DNA of 64,000 bases from Roseibium aggregatum IAM 12614 (GTDB lineage: Bacteria; Pseudomonadota; Alphaproteobacteria; Rhizobiales; Stappiaceae): the NCBI RefSeq assembly GCF_000168975.1, contig NZ_AAUW01000001.1, positions 372,001 to 436,000 of the forward strand, given 5' to 3'. A model generated the notes under the pieces. That model did not search any database. It was not told the DNA's origin and worked only from the letters and a program-made list of their open reading frames with translations. This document shows, piece after piece, positions 60,313-64,000 of the stretch. The position numbers and the translations under genes are program-made. The stretch's first letter is position 1. Each line of letters starts with the position of its first letter.

Positions 60313-60843
60313 TCAGCTTTCTTTTTTCCCGGAAAGCCCACGATGCTGGAACCCGGATTTCAGGGCAGGGCGCTTGGAGGAAAGCGTTCTGGAATTTACG
60401 CCTGCCCAGCCGATTTCGCCGGACAAGCGGCCGTATTCGATCTTCGGACAGCGGTCCATCACCATCTTGATACCGGCTGCTTCCGCACGCGCCGCAGCCT
60501 CGTCATGGCGGACGGTCAGTTGCATCCAGATGACCTTGGGCAGCTTTCCGCTGGCAATCACTTCGTCAACGATTGCGCCGGCAGCTTCGGAATTGCGAAA
60601 TATATCGATCATGTCCGGCACTGCAGGCAATTCGTCCAGAGACGCATAGACCTTCTGACCCAGGATCTCCTTGCCCGCCTGACCCGGATTGATGGGCCAC
60701 ACTTCGTATCCCTTGGACAAAAGATACTTCAGCACAAAATAGGACGGCCGAACGTTGTTGGCACTCGCGCCGACCATGGCGACGGTTTTCACTTCGTCGA
60801 GAATGCCCTTGATATAGGCGTCCGCATAAGTGTCGTGATTCAT
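60313..60843 (-). CDS. CoA-binding domain protein
   Basis: 176 residues. Small Rossmann-fold protein of the YccU/CoA_binding_2 type: VAMVGASANNVRPSYFVLKYLLSKGYEVWPINPGQ and the later MVMDRCPKIEYGRL. The last 35 residues are an untypical, basic extension after IGWAGVNSRTLSSKRPALKSGF. Function unclear; such proteins may bind CoA or acyl-CoA and act in regulation. Confidence 0.88.
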   Translation of the reverse strand: MNHDTYADAYIKGILDEVKTVAMVGASANNVRPSYFVLKYLLSKGYEVWPINPGQAGKEILGQKVYASLDELPAVPDMIDIFRNSEAAGAIVDEVIASGKLPKVIWMQLTVRHDEAAARAEAAGIKMVMDRCPKIEYGRLSGEIGWAGVNSRTLSSKRPALKSGFQHRGLSGKKES

Positions 60844-60977
60844 GGAATGGAGATCCTCAGATTTGACGGGCTATCCAATGCGAAATGCCGCCGGGCCGCA
60901 AGGGGCCTTGTGCCGCATTCCGGTCTTCCTCGAAGAATTGTGAAACGGTGACGGCCGGGTCAGTTACCGGCAAAGCC

Positions 60978-61412
60978 TCAGGCCAGCTTTGCCGCCTGAT
61001 CCTTTCTGAGTTCCTTGCGGATCATCAGCTTCAATCCGGACCAGGTTTCGTCGACCGCACAAACCTTGACGTCCACAAGGCCCATCGGCAGGCAGAGTTC
61101 GCGAATGGTATCTTCGGTGATATCGGTTGGAACCTTGCTGGCCTTTTTCGGCCAGGACACCCAGATCATGCCGTTGGGGGCCAGCAAGTCCCGAAGGGCT
61201 GCCAGATGGCCGGCGAGATCCACCCGTTCGGTGATAAACACATGTGCGCAATCAAGAGCAGGCTCGGGCGCGGCAAGAAGGACCACGCCAGGTTCTTGTA
61301 TCTGCAGCAAGGTGGAAATGTCTTCCGGCATCTGGTGACGCCAGCAAACCATTCCGGGTTTCAGTCCAAGTTTTGCGGACAGCGGACGTCCGGAGTAACC
61401 GGCTTCAGGCAT
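60978..61412 (-). CDS. DUF3052 family protein
   Basis: 144 residues. The start AGYSGRPLSAKLGLKPGMVCWRHQMPED and the later LLAPNGMIWVSWPKKASKVPTDITEDTIRELCLPMGLVDVKVCAVDETWSGLKLMIRKELR match DUF3052, proteins with a methyltransferase-like fold but no SAM motif. Function not known. It is followed by the enoyl-CoA hydratase gene on the same strand, with 35 bases between. Confidence 0.85.
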   Translation of the reverse strand: MPEAGYSGRPLSAKLGLKPGMVCWRHQMPEDISTLLQIQEPGVVLLAAPEPALDCAHVFITERVDLAGHLAALRDLLAPNGMIWVSWPKKASKVPTDITEDTIRELCLPMGLVDVKVCAVDETWSGLKLMIRKELRKDQAAKLA

Positions 61413-61447
61413 ATGTTATCCTTGATGCCTCGAAGCGGCAGGCCGGA

Positions 61448-62269
61448 TCAGCTGTCTGTCCATTCAGGTTTGCGTTTCTGCAGAAAGGCGTTGATGCCTT
61501 CTTCCGCGTCCCGGGCCATCATGTTCTCCACCATGGTTTGTGCTGCAAAATCATAGGCATCCGACAGTGGCATTTCCAACTGACGGTAGAAGGCTTCCTT
61601 GCCGATCTTCAGCGTCTTGGAGGACTTGGAAGCAATCGATTCAGCGTATTTCTGAACGACCTGCTCCAGGTAGTCGCGCGGGACGATGCGGTTGATCAGG
61701 CCGAAATCCTTGGCCGTGGACGCATCTATGCTTTCGCCGGTCAAAAGCATTTCCATGGCCTGCTTTGGCGCGACATTGCGCGACAGCGCGACCATGGGCG
61801 TGGAGCAGAAGAGGCCGATATTGACGCCAGGCGTGCAGAAGGTGGCCGTGTCGGTGGCAATGGCAAGATCGCAGGAGGCAACCAGCTGGCAGCCGGCTGC
61901 GGTTGCAACGCCCGTCACCACGGCAATCACCGGCTTGGGCAGGCGTACGATCTGCTGCATCAGGTCCGAACACTGACGCATGATCCGCTCATAGGTGGCC
62001 TTGCCGCCGTCTGCTTCTGCGCGGGCGGCTGTCAGTTCCTTCAGGTCGTGCCCCGCACAGAACACCTTGCCCTCCGCACCGAGCAGGACAACACGCACGG
62101 CGGGGTCTTCACCGGCTTTGCGCAACTCGCCGGCAAGAGCGGTCATCATCTCGCTCGACAGCGCATTCATCCGCTCCGGCCGCTGCATCACGATCCGGTA
62201 GACGCCTTCATGAAGAAGCGTTGCGAGCATCGGCTTCTGGATCTCGTCATTTGCGGCGGTTTCAGACAT
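61448..62269 (-). CDS. enoyl-CoA hydratase
   Basis: 273 residues from the ATG giving MSETAANDEIQKP. Crotonase fold: VVLLGAEGKVFCAGHDLKELTAAR (oxyanion loop), ALVASC-type core GVATAAGCQLVASCDLAIA, and FCTPGVNIGLFCSTPMVALSRNV where the second catalytic Glu of true hydratases is replaced by Gly/Asn-Ile, so the reaction may not be standard hydration. The C-terminal FLQKRKPEWTDS is typical of the EchA8-like group. It is upstream (5') of the DUF3052 gene on the same strand. Confidence 0.85.
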   Translation of the reverse strand: MSETAANDEIQKPMLATLLHEGVYRIVMQRPERMNALSSEMMTALAGELRKAGEDPAVRVVLLGAEGKVFCAGHDLKELTAARAEADGGKATYERIMRQCSDLMQQIVRLPKPVIAVVTGVATAAGCQLVASCDLAIATDTATFCTPGVNIGLFCSTPMVALSRNVAPKQAMEMLLTGESIDASTAKDFGLINRIVPRDYLEQVVQKYAESIASKSSKTLKIGKEAFYRQLEMPLSDAYDFAAQTMVENMMARDAEEGINAFLQKRKPEWTDS

Positions 62270-62428
62270 GGAACGCTCCTTCAGGGTTGGCTTTGCTGTT
62301 GTTATAGCCGAGGCGGGCACGGCGGCGAAAGTGTCCCTTCGGCTGGTGACGGCCTCCGATCACAGATGGTTTATCTGACGAAGCGTCAAGTTGCTGGCGG
62401 TTCCTCCGGTTTCGGCTATCCTTTCGGC

Positions 62429-63253
62429 ATGTGGAGGCTTTCCAAAGTCCGCTCGCTTGCTGGCGCAGCCGCTTTGCTGCTGGCGTCTCTTGGTCCCGCG
62501 CTCGCGCAGGAACAGGTCGACGTCGCTCTGGTTCTGGCGGTCGACGTGTCGCGCTCCATGTCCCCGGAAGAACTCCAGATCCAGCGGCGCGGCTATGCCG
62601 CTGCCATCGCCAGTCCGGAGGTGGTCCGGGCAATCGGCTATGGTGCTCACGGTCGGATCGCTCTCATGATGTTTGAATGGGCCAATGAAAGCCACGCGCG
62701 TGAGATTGTCGGGTGGTCGGTGATTGAGAATGCGGAGGACGCTGAGGCGTTTGCCGACAAGGTTCTGGCAGACAACACCTACGGGCAGAGGCGAACCTCG
62801 ATTTCCGGCGCGATCTGGCATGCCTCGGCCTTGCTTGCCGACGCCCCGTTCAAGGCGGACCGGCGGGTGATCGACATTTCCGGGGATGGTCCCAACAACC
62901 AGGGAGCACCCGTGGTGCAGGCCCGCGATGCCGCGGTGGAGGCCGGGCTGGTGATCAACGGATTGCCGCTGATGACCACCGGAGGCATGGGCTTCCAGTT
63001 CAATATTCCGGATCTTGACGTCTATTATCAACGCTGTGTCATCGGCGGACCCGCCAGCTTCGTCATTCCGGTGAACGACTGGGAACAGTTTCCCGAAGCC
63101 GTCCGCCGCAAACTCATTCTGGAGATCGGCGGTGTCAAACCGCCCGAGCCGCAAGTCATCCCGGCCCAATTCACCTTCGAGGAACCTTACGATTGCCTCG
63201 TGGGCGAAAAGATCTGGCGGCGCATGCGCGAGCAGTATTTCTGGGATCAGTAG
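62429..63253 (+). CDS. DUF1194 secreted protein (von Willebrand-like domain)
   Basis: 274 residues from the ATG giving MWRLSKVRSLAGAAALLLASLGPALA, a signal peptide. The mature part starts with a vWFA-like MIDAS loop AVDVSRSMSPEE and goes on with VIDISGDGPNNQGAPVVQARDAAVEAGL. DUF1194 proteins are found mainly in alphaproteobacteria; function not established. A much longer open frame on this strand that starts inside the antisense of the hydratase gene is not real coding. Confidence 0.9.
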   Translation: MWRLSKVRSLAGAAALLLASLGPALAQEQVDVALVLAVDVSRSMSPEELQIQRRGYAAAIASPEVVRAIGYGAHGRIALMMFEWANESHAREIVGWSVIENAEDAEAFADKVLADNTYGQRRTSISGAIWHASALLADAPFKADRRVIDISGDGPNNQGAPVVQARDAAVEAGLVINGLPLMTTGGMGFQFNIPDLDVYYQRCVIGGPASFVIPVNDWEQFPEAVRRKLILEIGGVKPPEPQVIPAQFTFEEPYDCLVGEKIWRRMREQYFWDQ

Positions 63254-63307
63254 CGGCAAATCCGGTCTGCCGCCGTATCGTGCTTGCCGGCTTTTGCGTT
63301 CAGACCG

Positions 63308-64000
63308 TCAGCCCCGGCGCCGCCTCCGCCTGCGTTCTCCACCGGCTGCATCCGAACCGGCGTCGGCCTCCTTGCGCTCCGGCAACTCGACGGCCGCCCG
63401 GAGGTTGGGGAAGGGATCGACCTTGTTGGGCAGGGCCATGGCATTGACGAAATGCTCCTGGAACTTCGGCTCCAGCGCCGTCTCGATCTTTTCGATATCC
63501 CGCACGGTCTGTTCGATCTCGCGTCTGTAGCCCCGGTTGAGCAGCGCCATGCGCGCGCCTGTGCCGGCTGCGTTGCCGACGCCGGAGACACCTTCCAGCG
63601 GGCAATCGGGAATGAGCCCAAGGATCATTGCGTATTTGGGGTCGATATAGCTGCCGAAGGCACCGGCCAGACGAATGCGGTCCAGATCATAGGTGCCAAG
63701 TTTGTCCTGCAGCAGTTTGACGCCGGCATAAAGCGCGCCCTTGGCAAGCTGGATGGCGCGAATGTCCGTCTGCAGGATCGAGATTTCGATCCCTTCGCTG
63801 GCAACCAGATACGAGAACGTCCGGCCGGTGGATTGAACGCGCGATGTCCGCCCCGCCATCGAGCCATTGATCACGCCATCTTCGGTGATGAGCCCGGCTA
63901 GATACATCTCGGCAACCGCCTCGATGATGCCCGAGCCGCAGATGCCGGTGACGCCGACAGTGTCGACCTTTTCGGCAAAACCTTCTTCGTCCGACCATTC
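63308..64000 (-). CDS. corrinoid-protein activation ASKHA ATPase (DUF4445/RamA-like), N-terminus outside window
   Basis: About 230 residues are visible; the frame reaches the right edge, so the protein continues upstream. The C-terminal ASKHA part holds VGVTGICGSGIIEAVAEMYLAGLI, ISILQTDIRAIQLAKGALYAGVKLL and IRLAGAFGSYIDPKYAMILGLIPD, diagnostic of the DUF4445 activators that re-reduce corrinoid methyltransferase cofactors. A [2Fe-2S] domain is expected outside the window. The protein ends with seven consecutive Arg. It probably belongs to a methylotrophic operon outside the window, but none of that is visible. Confidence 0.85.
   Translation of the reverse strand, partial: EWSDEEGFAEKVDTVGVTGICGSGIIEAVAEMYLAGLITEDGVINGSMAGRTSRVQSTGRTFSYLVASEGIEISILQTDIRAIQLAKGALYAGVKLLQDKLGTYDLDRIRLAGAFGSYIDPKYAMILGLIPDCPLEGVSGVGNAAGTGARMALLNRGYRREIEQTVRDIEKIETALEPKFQEHFVNAMALPNKVDPFPNLRAAVELPERKEADAGSDAAGGERRRRRRRG

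Noticed and set aside
61244..63253. A 669-codon open frame on the plus strand
   Set aside because: Only the last 274 codons are coding (DUF1194). The upstream part is antisense to DUF3052 and the hydratase, kept open by high GC and codon bias.

Overview
The window is GC-rich chromosomal DNA from an alphaproteobacterium. The gene set fits a marine member of the Stappiaceae (Roseibium/Labrenzia type): an LdtR/L,D-transpeptidase pair, glyA-nrdR-ribDEH-nusB-thiL in one run, DUF177-plsX-fabH-ihfA-merR, a large H+-pyrophosphatase, a valine catabolic operon, a corrinoid-protein activator and many short DUF proteins known mainly from Rhizobiales-like genomes. The genus is inferred from gene content and was not tested by any search.

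Layout. 1-5.1 kb: a cut-off SLC13-type permease with TrkA-C domains, tspO, an RDD protein, and ilvA-hemB. 5.2-9.0 kb: a valine catabolic operon (isobutyryl-CoA dehydrogenase, 3-hydroxyisobutyryl-CoA hydrolase, a DUF6163 membrane protein, 3-hydroxyisobutyrate dehydrogenase). 9.1-11.7 kb: ldtR, its probable target L,D-transpeptidase and a DUF6898 protein. 11.7-17.8 kb: glyA, nrdR, ribD, ribE, ribH, nusB, thiL. 17.8-20.2 kb: a likely accessory patch with a peptidoglycan-binding/papain-like protease and an MFS transporter. 20.3-29.2 kb: hppA, bamE, a cytochrome bc1 chaperone, DUF177, plsX, fabH, ihfA, a MerR regulator and a 472-residue protein of unknown family. 29.2-33.5 kb: a periplasmic phosphodiesterase, a P450, a small protein and a frameshifted DUF389 gene. 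33.5-41.3 kb: a peptide-type ABC importer on the minus strand facing an XRE-cupin regulator, a binding protein and an M24 peptidase on the plus strand. 41.4-56.4 kb: surface polysaccharide genes (rfbCBDA, two broken glycosyltransferases beside a tRNA-Pro, O-antigen ligase, WcaJ-type transferase, GT4, Wza, Wzz-like, a GNAT/FemAB-like protein and a polysaccharide deacetylase). 56.3-64 kb: DUF2842, ctaA, an O-acetylhomoserine sulfhydrylase, three very small membrane proteins, a CoA-binding protein, DUF3052, an enoyl-CoA hydratase, DUF1194, and a cut-off corrinoid-activation protein.

The most interesting points are: a peptide-binding-protein gene that appears to have lost its stop codon so that its own transcription terminator lies inside the reading frame; a stand-alone peptidoglycan-binding/papain-like protease with a complete Q-C-H-D set and no signal peptide; two decayed glycosyltransferases fused tail to tail beside tRNA-Pro; a Wzz protein whose tyrosine-kinase-like domain has lost its Walker A motif; a row of three 41-61 residue single-helix membrane proteins; and several perfect or near-perfect palindromes placed like operators (valine operon, L,D-transpeptidase, glyA, XRE regulator). 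No CRISPR array, insertion sequence or prophage was seen. I did not find one clear undescribed multi-gene defence or effector system; the best leads are these separate loci.
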